Notes: generated by a model from the letters alone, not told the origin. A DNA stretch of 14,464 nt from Dehalococcoidia bacterium CG2_30_46_9 (GCA_001873005.1 MNYE01000080.1:8986-23449), one strand, 5' to 3'; counted from the first letter of the stretch, positions 1 to 7,598 are shown. A program made the numbers and translations.

Positions 1-2195
1 GCAACAGGATAAGGAACTATCGCTATGGAATCGGGCACTCCAATACCCTCATTGCGAGGTGAGATTGCTTCGCTTCGCGCACAATGACGGTTTAAATTTT
101 GCCATAGCTCTTCGGTAATGAAAGGCATGAAAGGGTGTAGAAGGCACAACGATTTCTCCAAAGTATTTACTAAGAGGGGCAAAGGAGACGGAGTTGATTG
201 GTCGCCACGAAGACGTATCTTGGCAATTTCAATATACCAGTCACAAAACTTTGACCAAATAAAATCGTAAATCTGCTGGGCAGCTTCACCAAATTCAAAG
301 TCTTCCATCAATTTGCTCGTATCCTGGATAAGCCGGTTGAGCTGACTATCGACCCAGCGGTCTTCTATATTTCCTGCCCCTTCTTGATACCCTGAATCAA
401 GTTCAGGGGATGCAACTTTTGTTGTATCCATGCTCTGGAAGATAAATCGAGCAGTATTCCACAACTTGTTAATGAAGTTGCGGCTGGACTTCAACCTTCC
501 TTCACCCAGGTTCAAGTCATTACCAGGAGAACTCCCCATAATCAGAGCAAAGCGAAGAGCGTCAACACCATATTCATTTATCGCCTGGATTGGATTGATA
601 ACGTTCCCTCTTAGCTTGCTCATTTTTTCGCCACTTTCATCTCTAATTAACCCGTGAAGGTAAACGGTATAGAAGGGAATTTTGCCAGTATCTTCCAGCC
701 CCATCATTACCATCCTGGCAACCCAGAAGAAGAGAATGTCATAACCAGTTTCCATCACTGAGGTAGGGTAAAAATAACGGAGGTCGTCTGTGTCATCGGG
801 CCAACCCAGGGTGGAATGTGTCCACAGAGCAGAACTGAACCAGGTATCAAGAACATCGGGGTCTTGAATGATTTGCTTTGAGCTGCAATAAGCACAGGCT
901 GAAGGTTCGTTTACGGATGTCGTCACTTTGCCACAATCCTGGCAATACCACACGGGAATACGATGCCCCCACCACAGTTGACGACTAATGCACCAGTCTT
1001 TGATATTTTCCATCCAATCAAAGTATATTTTGGTGAAGCGCTCTGGAATTATGGTGATCTTACCCTCTTTGACAGCTTCGATAGCTGCTTTAGCTAGAGG
1101 TTGTATGCGAATAAACCATTGCAAACTGACCCTAGGTTCAATCATCGTCTGGCAGCGGTTACAGTATCCCACCGAATGGAAATAGGGCTCGATTTTCTCC
1201 AGCAAGCCTTTATCCCTCAAGTCAGCTACCACTTTTTCTCGACAGGTAAACCTCTCCAATCCTTTATACGCCTCGACATTCTCATTCATAGTAGCATCGG
1301 GATTCATAATATTCAGGAGTGGCAGGTTATGCCGCTCAGCTACGGCAAAGTCCGTGGGGTCGTGTGCCGGAGTTATCTTTAGCGCTCCGGTGCCAAAGGC
1401 AGGGTCAACTGCCTCGTCGGCAATAATAGGGATCTCTCTATCTATTATAGGGAGAACCACGCTCTTACCCACTAAATCTTTATAGCGCTTATCCTGGGGG
1501 TTTACTGCTACAGCCGTATCGCCAAAGAAAGTTTCTGGACGGGTGGTAGCTACTGTAACAAACGCTTTATCATTGGCTAAAGGATAGCGAATATAATAAA
1601 GATAACCCGTGGTATCTTTATGCTCTACCTCGAGGTCAGAGAGAGCGGTTTGACAGCGTGGGCACCAGTTTATCATCCGCTCGTCTCTATAGATCAGGCC
1701 TTTCTGGTAGAGGCGGACAAAGGCAGTGCGAACTGCTCTGCTAGGACCCTCGTCTAGCGTGAAGCATTCTCGCGTCCAATCACAGGAGGCTCCTAGCATT
1801 TGATGCTGATGTCTAATATTCTTCCGGCTCTTATCAGCCCATTCCCAGGCTAACTTGGCAAAATTTTCTCGTCCTATGTCATTCTTAGTCTGTCCTTGCT
1901 TAGCTAGTTGTTGCTCCACAACTACCTGAGTGGCGATGCCAGCATGATCGGATCCGGGCAGCCATAGTACCGGCTCTCCTTTCATCCTATGCCACCTGAC
2001 CATAATGTCCTCCAGGGTATCAGTCAAGGCATGTCCTAGATGAAGCTCACCGGTGACATTAGGTGGCGGCATGATAATGACAAAGGGCTTTTTCTCGGGG
2101 TCTATTTTAGGGGTAAAGTAACCTTGCTTGAGCCAGAAATCGTACCACTTCTCTTCTATCTTGCCCGGCTCATAAGCCTTAGGAATTTCCGACAT
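1..2195 (-). CDS. valS: Valyl-tRNA synthetase (3' end cut by window edge)
   Basis: Class I aminoacyl-tRNA synthetase that charges tRNA-Val in the cytoplasm. The minus strand is open from an ATG at 2195, with GGAG at 2210-2207 upstream, to the window edge, giving 731 residues of a protein usually near 880. The class I signature is PPPNVTGELHLGH (residues 43-55, HLGH at 52-55) and the second signature is GEKMSKLRG (KMSK at 524-527). An editing (CP1) domain lies between, with TTRPETFFGDTAVAVNP around 218-232. Cysteine pairs CPRC (178-181), CNRC (345-348), CQDC (418-421) and CAYC (434-437) look like zinc knuckles. The anticodon-binding domain begins near NKLWN (576-580). Two palindromic repeats are embedded in frame, at residues about 596-602 and 703-716; both fall where a linker or loop is expected. 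Identification is secure; only the C-terminal arm is missing from view. Confidence 0.97.
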   Translation of the reverse strand, partial: MSEIPKAYEPGKIEEKWYDFWLKQGYFTPKIDPEKKPFVIIMPPPNVTGELHLGHALTDTLEDIMVRWHRMKGEPVLWLPGSDHAGIATQVVVEQQLAKQGQTKNDIGRENFAKLAWEWADKSRKNIRHQHQMLGASCDWTRECFTLDEGPSRAVRTAFVRLYQKGLIYRDERMINWCPRCQTALSDLEVEHKDTTGYLYYIRYPLANDKAFVTVATTRPETFFGDTAVAVNPQDKRYKDLVGKSVVLPIIDREIPIIADEAVDPAFGTGALKITPAHDPTDFAVAERHNLPLLNIMNPDATMNENVEAYKGLERFTCREKVVADLRDKGLLEKIEPYFHSVGYCNRCQTMIEPRVSLQWFIRIQPLAKAAIEAVKEGKITIIPERFTKIYFDWMENIKDWCISRQLWWGHRIPVWYCQDCGKVTTSVNEPSACAYCSSKQIIQDPDVLDTWFSSALWTHSTLGWPDDTDDLRYFYPTSVMETGYDILFFWVARMVMMGLEDTGKIPFYTVYLHGLIRDESGEKMSKLRGNVINPIQAINEYGVDALRFALIMGSSPGNDLNLGEGRLKSSRNFINKLWNTARFIFQSMDTTKVASPELDSGYQEGAGNIEDRWVDSQLNRLIQDTSKLMEDFEFGEAAQQIYDFIWSKFCDWYIEIAKIRLRGDQSTPSPLPLLVNTLEKSLCLLHPFMPFITEELWQNLNRHCARSEAISPRNEGIGVPDSIAIVPYPV
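50..89. repeat. Palindromic repeat embedded in frame in valS
   Basis: On the minus strand this reads CGTCATTGTGCGCGAAGCG followed by AAGCAATCTCACCTCGCAATG. The ends CATTG (50-54) and CAATG (82-86) are inverted, with GCGAAGCGAAGC inside. From memory it belongs to the broad class of CGTCATTGCGAGC...GAAGCAATCTC repeats seen in many bacterial genomes. In valS it encodes RHCARSEAISPRNE (residues 703-716) between ELWQNLN and the SIAIVPYP strand, where other ValRS proteins have only a short turn. It adds roughly 15-20 residues without breaking the frame. Confidence 0.75.
390..408. repeat. CCTGAA-N5-TTCAGG palindrome, copy A (inside valS)
   Basis: The sequence CCCTGAATCAAGTTCAGGG has 7-bp inverted arms around a 5-base loop. 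Read on the valS strand it encodes SPELDSG (residues 596-602), in the linker after NKLWNTARFIFQSMD and before EDRWVDSQ at the start of the tRNA-binding helical domain. It is one of five related copies in this window and keeps the valS frame open. Confidence 0.8.
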
Positions 2196-2272
2196 TTTTA
2201 CTGGCTCTCCCTGCTAAAGCCATCTATCAATAGCATACTACCCTCTGCTCCCTGCTTCTATTTGCTTGATGT

Positions 2273-2437
2273 TCAGCTTTCCCGCTGTTCTCTTACCCAT
2301 TGGTAAGTCCCCTTTTCCTTAAGCTCAGGATGTTCTTCATCCTTCCAGGAACCTGCCGCCTCACGCAACGCCTGGAGAAACTGAATTCTTTTCAATTCCT
2401 TTCTTGTTGCCTCCACCACAAACTTGCGCTTCTTCAC
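2273..2437 (-). pseudogene. Truncated antitoxin-like remnant (ribbon-helix-helix type)
   Basis: The gap between coaBC and valS contains a short open frame on the minus strand. From a possible GTG at 2437 it gives 54 residues containing KFVVEATRKELKR, FLQALREAAGSWKDEEHPEL and YQWVREQRES, ending in TGA at 2275-2273. The pattern of a helix, then an AGxWxDExHPEL stretch, then a final WVRELR-like helix is what I remember from the C-terminal halves of ribbon-helix-helix antitoxins paired with PIN-type toxins. The N-terminal DNA-binding strand and first helix are missing: an in-frame stop at 2470-2468, within the coaBC end, closes the frame. No toxin follows, since valS starts 77 bases later. The start has no good ribosome binding site. 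I read it as the relic of a lost toxin-antitoxin pair; a small real gene is possible. Confidence 0.45.
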
Positions 2438-2456
2438 GAATCTTGCTAAGAACAGG

Positions 2457-3647
2457 TTAACTCTTACTTAAGAGCTTCGCTACTTTATCTAAAACTTTAT
2501 CAGCTACTTCTTGTTTGGGTAAGAGAGGTAAGCTATCAATCCTCCCCTCCCGGTCAATTATGGTTACCTGGTTAGAGTCAGCGCCAAAGCCGCTGCCAGT
2601 AACAGTGATGTCATTGGCTACTATAAGGTCAAGCTTCTTTTCTCGTAGCTTTTGCCTGGCATTTTCCTCCAGGTTACTGCTTTCGGCAGCAAAGCCTACC
2701 TTAACGAAATCCCCTTTGACACTGCCCAGAATGTCCTCTGTTAGCTCTAGCTCCAGAGTTAACCCGGCCTCTCTCTTTTTTATCTTTTCTCCGACTGCTT
2801 TTGCCGGGCGATAGTCAGCGACAGCTGCAGCCATAATAAGAGCATCTATCTGAGAGATATTACCTTTTACTGCCTGGTACATTTCTTGAGCAGTACCAAC
2901 ATGGATTACTTCGACGCCAACAGGATGGCTCAGCAAAGTAGGTGCTGTAATCAAAGTTACTTTAGCTCCCCTGTCGCGTGCTGCCTCAGCTAGAGCATAG
3001 CCCATTTTGCCTGAAGAACGGTTGCTGATATAACGAACCGGGTCAATAGGCTCTTGTGTACCACCAGCCGTGACCACAATGCGTCTTTGTGCTAAATCGC
3101 CGCTTCTTCCCAAGACCTGGCAGATAGTGCCTATAATATCGCTTACATCAGCAAATCGCCCTAACCCTTTCTTTCCCGAAGCCAGTCTGCCCGAGACCGG
3201 CCCAACGACGACAAAGCCGCGATCTTTAAGTTTAGACAGGTTATCTTGTGTAATGACATTTTCATACATGTTTACATCCATGGCCGGGGCTAAAACTACT
3301 GGTGCCTTGGTAGCCAGCACTGTGCAGCATAGCATATCATCGGCAATGCCAGCAGCCAGCTTAGCAATGATATTGGCTGTAGCCGGAGCAATAACTACTA
3401 TACCAGCAGCCTCCGCCAGAGACACATGCTCAATGCTGAACTCAGAGGCTAATTCAAACATTTCCGTAACCACAGGCCTTCCTGTGATAGCTCGGAAGGT
3501 AATAGGCGATACGAATTGGATGGCTTCTTTGGTCATAATTACATTGACCTTTGCGTCTCTCTGAGTTAGCTGGCTAGCAAGCTCTGCTGCTTTATAGGCA
3601 GCAATGCTTCCTGTTACCCCCAAAACAACGATTTTGTTACTAAGCAT
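2457..3647 (-). CDS. coaBC: Bifunctional phosphopantothenoylcysteine decarboxylase / phosphopantothenate-cysteine ligase
   Basis: Catalyses the second and third steps of CoA synthesis: ligation of cysteine to 4'-phosphopantothenate (CoaB) and decarboxylation to 4'-phosphopantetheine (CoaC). The 396 residues match the usual size of Dfp. The N-terminal flavin domain has GVTGSIAAYKA (10-20), the catalytic-base His74 in SIEHVSL, the APATANII motif (87-94) and PAMDVNMYEN (121-130). The CoaB half starts near 190 with VVTAGGTQEPIDPVRYISN and RSSGKMGYALAEA, and has the lysine-rich GEKIKK segment near 286-291. Two CoaC positions differ from E. coli Dfp: Asp124 for Asn125 in PAMN, and Ser157 in GRLASGKKGLGR for the Cys158 that finishes the decarboxylation. 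The ATG at 3647 lies inside the 3' end of coaX (8-base overlap) and is preceded by GAAGGAA in that gene, so translation is probably coupled. Confidence 0.96.
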   Translation of the reverse strand: MLSNKIVVLGVTGSIAAYKAAELASQLTQRDAKVNVIMTKEAIQFVSPITFRAITGRPVVTEMFELASEFSIEHVSLAEAAGIVVIAPATANIIAKLAAGIADDMLCCTVLATKAPVVLAPAMDVNMYENVITQDNLSKLKDRGFVVVGPVSGRLASGKKGLGRFADVSDIIGTICQVLGRSGDLAQRRIVVTAGGTQEPIDPVRYISNRSSGKMGYALAEAARDRGAKVTLITAPTLLSHPVGVEVIHVGTAQEMYQAVKGNISQIDALIMAAAVADYRPAKAVGEKIKKREAGLTLELELTEDILGSVKGDFVKVGFAAESSNLEENARQKLREKKLDLIVANDITVTGSGFGADSNQVTIIDREGRIDSLPLLPKQEVADKVLDKVAKLLSKS

Positions 3648-4416
3648 TTCCTTCTCTATTCATTTCATAAATAAGACGCAGCCCTGTTAATACTAAATCA
3701 GGGTTTACTATTTCAATTATAGGTATTTCCTGGGCTACAACGTGAGCATAGCCACCAGTAGCCACTACTTTAGACTTTTCCCCCAATTCTTTCTCTATTC
3801 TTTGCACCATACCTTCTATGAGACCAATATAGCCAAAAATTATGCCTGATTGCATGGCTGACACCGTATTCCTTCCAATGACCTGCTTGGGACAAATCAG
3901 CTCTATTCGAGGGAGCATAGCAGTACGAGTGAATAGTGCCTCCACAGCTATACCAATACCAGGAGCAATAGCCCCACCAAGATAATCGCCATCCGGGGAA
4001 ACAACATCAAAAGTGGTGGCAGTGCCAAGATCAATAATTATTACCGGCTTTCCATAAAGATAGTGAGCAGCAACAGCACCTACCACTCTATCGCTTCCCA
4101 CCTCCCTGGGATTATCTACACGGATTCGTATGCCAGTTTTCACGCCAGCTTCGACTACTAGAGGTTGAATGTTTAAATGTTTTCGACACATCTCCACAAT
4201 CGTAGGTGCCAATGGTGGGACGACACCGCATAACGCTATGCCGGTAAGCTTTGAAGGTAAGAATTTCTGGCGCTCCATAAGGTTGAGCAACACCACACCA
4301 TACTCGTCTGAAGTGCGATGGATTCCGGTAGCTAAACTCCAGGTGGCCTTCAGCTTATCCTCGTCGAATATTCCCAACTTAATGCTGGTGTTACCAATAT
4401 CAATAGCTAATAACAT
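3640..4416 (-). CDS. coaX: Type III pantothenate kinase
   Basis: Phosphorylates pantothenate with ATP, the first step of CoA synthesis. This is the ASKHA-fold, CoaX-type enzyme, which in known members is not feedback-inhibited by CoA. From the ATG at 4416 the protein is 258 residues, normal for the family. Motifs are DIGNTSIKLG at 6-15 (phosphate loop), NPREVGSDRVVGA with the general base Asp109, and IDLGTATTFDV near 128-138, followed by GGAIAPGI. A start four codons upstream (TTG at 4428, giving MGWEM) is possible, but the ATG places DIGNT at the normal distance from the N-terminus. The gene overlaps the end of the upstream RNase-domain gene by 17 bases and the start of coaBC by 8 bases. It therefore sits in one transcript with the enzyme that uses its product. 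Confidence 0.95.
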   Translation of the reverse strand: MLLAIDIGNTSIKLGIFDEDKLKATWSLATGIHRTSDEYGVVLLNLMERQKFLPSKLTGIALCGVVPPLAPTIVEMCRKHLNIQPLVVEAGVKTGIRIRVDNPREVGSDRVVGAVAAHYLYGKPVIIIDLGTATTFDVVSPDGDYLGGAIAPGIGIAVEALFTRTAMLPRIELICPKQVIGRNTVSAMQSGIIFGYIGLIEGMVQRIEKELGEKSKVVATGGYAHVVAQEIPIIEIVNPDLVLTGLRLIYEMNREGNA

Positions 4417-4909
4417 TTCCCATCCCAACGTCTTCTAGCTTTTTGACCATTGCCTGCCAGTGTGTGCCTTCCCAGTAAATACGATGGCATAAGGGACATT
4501 CAGTGTATCGGCTTTGTCTGTTAAGAACCCGAACCGGCACCAAGTTTTGCACATCCTCCTTCCTTCGAGATATGAGTGCTTGATTACACTCAAGACATAA
4601 AGAAAAGGGCCTGAAGTATTGTAGGTTCAAAGTCCTTATCGTCTCATGTAGTTGTACTTTTGGATTGTCCTGCCTGATAAGTATGACCTTTAACTTACCA
4701 TCTTGGACTAAACGCCTCTCCATAATTTGAGTATCTCTAGTTAAAATAACTCGGCTTTCTTTAAGAGCAATTCTGATCATTTCATTATCATCCCTTTGAC
4801 TGAAGAACAGAGTATCATAGCCAAGCATCCTCAGTAGTTTAGCCAGCTTGCCAACATTATTGTCAGCTATGAATTTAATCTCCGTGGTTTCTTTAGACGT
4901 AGCTAGCAT
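4400..4909 (-). CDS. Mut7-C RNase-domain (DUF82-type) protein with zinc ribbon
   Basis: Predicted to carry a PIN-like Mut7-C nuclease domain followed by a zinc ribbon; its substrate is unknown. The domain is visible as KFIADNNVGKLAKLLRMLGY, then DTLFFSQRDDNEMIRIA and VILTRDTQIMERR. The aspartates in IADNN, QRDDNE and TRDTQ are the likely acidic metal site. Two cysteine pairs, CLEC and CPLC about 40 residues apart and followed by RIYWEGTHWQAM, form the C-terminal zinc ribbon, a typical arrangement for this family. The ATG at 4909 lies 5 bases after the corA stop and gives 169 residues starting MLATSKETTEIKF. A GTG at 4942 would add 11 residues that overlap corA; neither has a strong ribosome binding site. 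The 3' end overlaps coaX. The family annotation is firm, while actual nuclease activity is inferred. Confidence 0.85.
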   Translation of the reverse strand: MLATSKETTEIKFIADNNVGKLAKLLRMLGYDTLFFSQRDDNEMIRIALKESRVILTRDTQIMERRLVQDGKLKVILIRQDNPKVQLHETIRTLNLQYFRPFSLCLECNQALISRRKEDVQNLVPVRVLNRQSRYTECPLCHRIYWEGTHWQAMVKKLEDVGMGNVISY

Positions 4910-4914
4910 ATTCT

Positions 4915-5865
4915 TTATAGCAAATGCCGATGTCGAAGCCACATGAACATTACAAAACTCATAAATGCCATAATGGCTGACAAAATGCCCAAAGGTAAGA
5001 AGCTACCATGAATTGCTCCACCAGGCAGAGAAATATTCATACCAAAAATGCCGGACACTAAGGTAGGAAGTGCGACCAAACCCATGACAATAGTTAGCAC
5101 TCTCATTGTTTCCTGAATGCGATGCGAGGTTAGCCAATTGCTGGTATCAGCTAGTCCGTCCACAACTTCCTTACAGTCTTCAAACCCATCCCAGAGCTTG
5201 CGAAAATGGTCGGCAATATTACCAAAATAAACCTCCTGATCCTCCTTGAAGAAAGGATATTCTTCTCTCTCCAGAGTCTCAATCACGGCAATCTGGGGAT
5301 GGATAATGCGGCGGATGGAAATAAGGTCTCGCCGAATCCAGGAAATACGGCGAACAGTTTCTGGAGTAGTTCGAGTAAAAATAGTATCCTCTATTGCTTC
5401 GATGCTTTCTGTTACTTTATCGAGTATAGGGAAACAGTAATCGGTTAACCTGTTGAGAATGTGGTAAAGAAGGAACCCCGAGCTTCGTCCCATATAAGTT
5501 TGCCGACTTTTCTCGTCGCTCTGGCATAGGCGGAAAAATGCTGTAAGCGGCTTTAAATTACCGGAACAATGCACGCTAACAACGTAGTTTTCCCCAATGA
5601 AGACATCTACTTCGCTAGGCTTTGTTACCTGACTTTCTTTATCAAATACGGGAAAATGAAGGACGAGGAAAAGATAATCTTCGTATTCATCTATCTTGGG
5701 ACGTTGTATGCGACTCAGGATATCATCTAAATCGAGGGGATGAAAGTTGAAGTGCTGACCCAGGTATTCTGCCTCTTTCGTCGTAGGCTTTTCTATATAG
5801 ACCCAGGTTATTTTGCCATGGTTGATTAACTCTACCCTAGCTTCTTTCTCTTCAACAAGCGCCAT
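4915..5865 (-). CDS. corA: CorA-family divalent metal ion channel
   Basis: Inner-membrane pentameric channel for Mg2+, or Co2+/Ni2+ in some members. The large N-terminal cytoplasmic domain includes HPLDLDDILSRIQRPKIDEYEDYLFLVLHFP and a long helical stalk (TESIEAIEDTIF to RRIIHPQ). Two membrane helices close the protein: TMRVLTIVMGLVALPTLVSGIFG and, after a short loop, FLPLGILSAIMAFMSFVMFMWL. Between them is the diagnostic GMN (residues about 275-277). The usual MPEL of the external loop is replaced by ISLPGGAIHGS. I chose the ATG at 5865 (316 residues) because GGAG at 5875-5872 is well placed for it; an ATG at 5877 would add four residues. It is the first gene of the minus-strand cluster and faces hrcA across a divergent intergenic region. 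Confidence 0.93.
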   Translation of the reverse strand: MALVEEKEARVELINHGKITWVYIEKPTTKEAEYLGQHFNFHPLDLDDILSRIQRPKIDEYEDYLFLVLHFPVFDKESQVTKPSEVDVFIGENYVVSVHCSGNLKPLTAFFRLCQSDEKSRQTYMGRSSGFLLYHILNRLTDYCFPILDKVTESIEAIEDTIFTRTTPETVRRISWIRRDLISIRRIIHPQIAVIETLEREEYPFFKEDQEVYFGNIADHFRKLWDGFEDCKEVVDGLADTSNWLTSHRIQETMRVLTIVMGLVALPTLVSGIFGMNISLPGGAIHGSFLPLGILSAIMAFMSFVMFMWLRHRHLL

Positions 5866-5893
5866 TTCTTTCTCCATAAGAAAAATTCTTATT

Positions 5894-5902
5894 ATTTTAG
5901 CA
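5894..5902 (-). promoter_or_regulatory. Candidate extended -10 promoter element for the corA cluster
   Basis: On the minus strand the sequence reads TGCTAAAAT, an extended -10 (TG-N-TATAAT with one mismatch), about 30 bases upstream of the corA start. No good -35 box lies 16-18 bases further upstream. TTAACA at 5918-5913 is too close for this -10. This is motif reading only. Confidence 0.3.
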
Positions 5903-5961
5903 TTAGTATCATTGTTAAGCCACTTTTGGCGATGGTGCTATAGGTGCCAACTTAAATTCTG

Positions 5962-5991
5962 TTGACAGTATATATCTAATGATGGTACCTT
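5962..5991 (+). promoter_or_regulatory. Candidate sigma-70-type promoter for hrcA-grpE-dnaK
   Basis: A perfect TTGACA lies at 5962-5967. With an 18-base spacer the best -10 is TACCTT at 5986-5991, which is weak. It ends 8 bases before the CIRCE operator, so HrcA bound there could block transcript initiation or early elongation. The -35 is convincing, the -10 less so. Confidence 0.45.
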
Positions 5992-5999
5992 ACTATTAA

Positions 6000-6026
6000 T
6001 TAGCAATCGGAAAAGGAGAGTGCTAA
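6000..6026 (+). promoter_or_regulatory. CIRCE operator (HrcA binding site)
   Basis: The sequence TTAGCAATC-N9-GAGTGCTAA matches the CIRCE consensus TTAGCACTC-N9-GAGTGCTAA at 17 of 18 arm positions; only the A at 6006 deviates. The inverted repeat extends by one more pair (A5999 with T6027). The spacer plus the first base of the right arm contains the hrcA ribosome binding site AAAGGAG (6012-6018), and the TTG start follows directly at 6027. HrcA bound here would represses its own operon, and the RNA hairpin could also mask the ribosome binding site. Confidence 0.93.
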
Positions 6027-7043
6027 TTGACTCTTACAGAAAGGGAAAAAACTATCCTTAGAGTAATAATAGCCGACTATATCGTTGGGGCAAAGCCTGT
6101 GGCTTCAAAAGCTATTGTGAATAAACATGGCTTGAAGGTAAGTCCGGCTACTATTCGTAATGACATGGCCTACTTGGAACAAGAGGGATATATCACGCAT
6201 CCCCATACTTCAGCCGGCAGTATACCCACTGACAAAGCCTACCGCTATTATGTGGAATCAATAAGTGAAGATGTTGAACTCTCGCTAGCAGAGCAACACC
6301 TTGTTTTCCAGCTATTCCAGCAAGCACAGGAGGAAATGGAAGAATGGGTAAAAGTGGCGGCAGCGCTTCTATCACGCCTGGTTCGCAATATGGCAGTAGT
6401 AACTTCCCCAAAGGCAACCCGTCACTATTTCAAACATTTAGACATAGTATCAATACAAGATTTTTTAGCTTTGCTAATCTTGGTTCTATATGAAACGAAA
6501 ATAACACAAAAAACCTTATCTCTTAATAGAGCGCTCCCTCAAAGCGAGTTAACAAAACTGGCTAACAAATTTAATGCTCTCTATGCTGGGATAGACAGCA
6601 GCCAGATTCTAGCTAGCAAAGCAGAACTTTCTCCTGAGGAAGAACAGATATCTATGAGTTTAGCCGAAATGATGGCGGCTGAAGATAAGCGGGCATATGG
6701 TAAGCCTTACCTCGAAGGACTGCGCCTGTTGCTGAGCCAGCCTGAGTTGTTTAACAACCCGAAATTGCCCGCTATAGTGGGAGTATTAGAGAGCGAAGAT
6801 TGGCTTGAGAAAATATCTTATCGGACACTTGGCCACGGGGAGATGAGAATAATAATTGGTGAAGAAAATCCCGAGGCAGCGCTACAAGATTTAAGCCTGA
6901 TAATCGGTCAATATGGAATCCCTGATAAGATTAGTGGTCTCCTTGGTGTAGTGGGACCAAAACGAATGGATTATGGCAGAAGCATCTCTTGGCTTAACTA
7001 CCTTACAACATTACTGAGTAACAAAGTGACCCAGTATGTTTGA
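6027..7043 (+). CDS. hrcA: Heat-inducible transcription repressor HrcA
   Basis: Repressor of class I heat-shock genes that binds CIRCE and needs GroEL for full activity in characterised bacteria. The protein has 338 residues, the usual length. The N-terminal winged helix contains TEREKTILRVIIADYIVGAKPV and VSPATIRNDMAYLEQEGYI, followed by the family hallmark HTSAGSIPTDKAYRYYVE (usually RTSAGRIPTD). The C-terminal part shows the conserved IIIGEENP and late-domain segments LSLIIGQYG and GLLGVVGPKRMDYGR. The TTG start at 6027 is preceded by AAAGGAG at 6012-6018 and lies directly against the CIRCE operator, which makes autoregulation evident. The gene leads an apparent hrcA-grpE-dnaK operon, with 12 bases to grpE. 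Confidence 0.97.
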   Translation: MTLTEREKTILRVIIADYIVGAKPVASKAIVNKHGLKVSPATIRNDMAYLEQEGYITHPHTSAGSIPTDKAYRYYVESISEDVELSLAEQHLVFQLFQQAQEEMEEWVKVAAALLSRLVRNMAVVTSPKATRHYFKHLDIVSIQDFLALLILVLYETKITQKTLSLNRALPQSELTKLANKFNALYAGIDSSQILASKAELSPEEEQISMSLAEMMAAEDKRAYGKPYLEGLRLLLSQPELFNNPKLPAIVGVLESEDWLEKISYRTLGHGEMRIIIGEENPEAALQDLSLIIGQYGIPDKISGLLGVVGPKRMDYGRSISWLNYLTTLLSNKVTQYV

Positions 7044-7055
7044 GGAGAGTTTAAA

Positions 7056-7598
7056 TTGGCTACTAATAACGAGTTGACTGAGGCGAAAATTGAACAAGCC
7101 GTGGATATGGAAACGCTTAAACAAGCTTTAGCTGAAGAAAAAAATGAGGCGGAGAAGTATTTAGCTAACTGGCAAAGAACTCAAGCCGACCTTGATAACT
7201 ACAGAAAACGTGCTGAACAAGAAAAATCAGAGATAATTGAGTTTGCCAATAAGACGCTTATTCTGAACCTGTTAGCCATCCTGGATGATTTTGAGAGAGC
7301 TTTTACCTCCCTGCCGGCTCAACTTAGTAACTCCAGTTGGACTGAGGGCATAAAACTCATCTATAATAAGTTTAAAACCATCTTAGGAGCACAAGGGCTA
7401 GCTGAAATCAAGGCTAAAGGGGAACCATTTGATCCTTTTCTGCATGAAGCAGCCGGGCAGCAAGAAGGAGAAGAAGGTATAATTATTGAGGAAATTCGCA
7501 AAGGTTATAAGTTTAAGGACAAGCTGCTTCGTCCCAGTATAGTTATGGTAGGCAAAGGTCAAGAGGAGAATAATACCCGAGAGGAAAAGGAGGAATAA
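7056..7598 (+). CDS. grpE: Nucleotide exchange factor GrpE
   Basis: Cochaperone that releases ADP from DnaK. The protein has 180 residues. The N-terminal half is a long, charged coiled coil ([24 protein letters not shown] heptads to about residue 75), including [19 protein letters not shown], a hallmark of the family. The C-terminal beta domain is recognised by [11 protein letters not shown] and [18 protein letters not shown]. The TTG start at 7056 has GAGGAG at 7042-7047 at normal spacing and overlapping the hrcA stop. The stop codon is one base away from the dnaK ATG, so translation of grpE and dnaK is tightly coupled. Confidence 0.97.
   Translation: MATNNELTEAKIEQAVDMETLKQALAEEKNEAEKYLANWQRTQADLDNYRKRAEQEKSEIIEFANKTLILNLLAILDDFERAFTSLPAQLSNSSWTEGIKLIYNKFKTILGAQGLAEIKAKGEPFDPFLHEAAGQQEGEEGIIIEEIRKGYKFKDKLLRPSIVMVGKGQEENNTREEKEE

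Noticed and set aside
430-2306. Several short plus-strand open frames opposite valS
   Set aside because: All lie antisense to clear ValRS coding sequence and lack start signals or domain features.
3070-3564. Long plus-strand open frame opposite coaBC (164 codons)
   Set aside because: It is antisense to a well-conserved gene, has no ribosome binding site or recognisable domain, and its composition follows from the coaBC codons.
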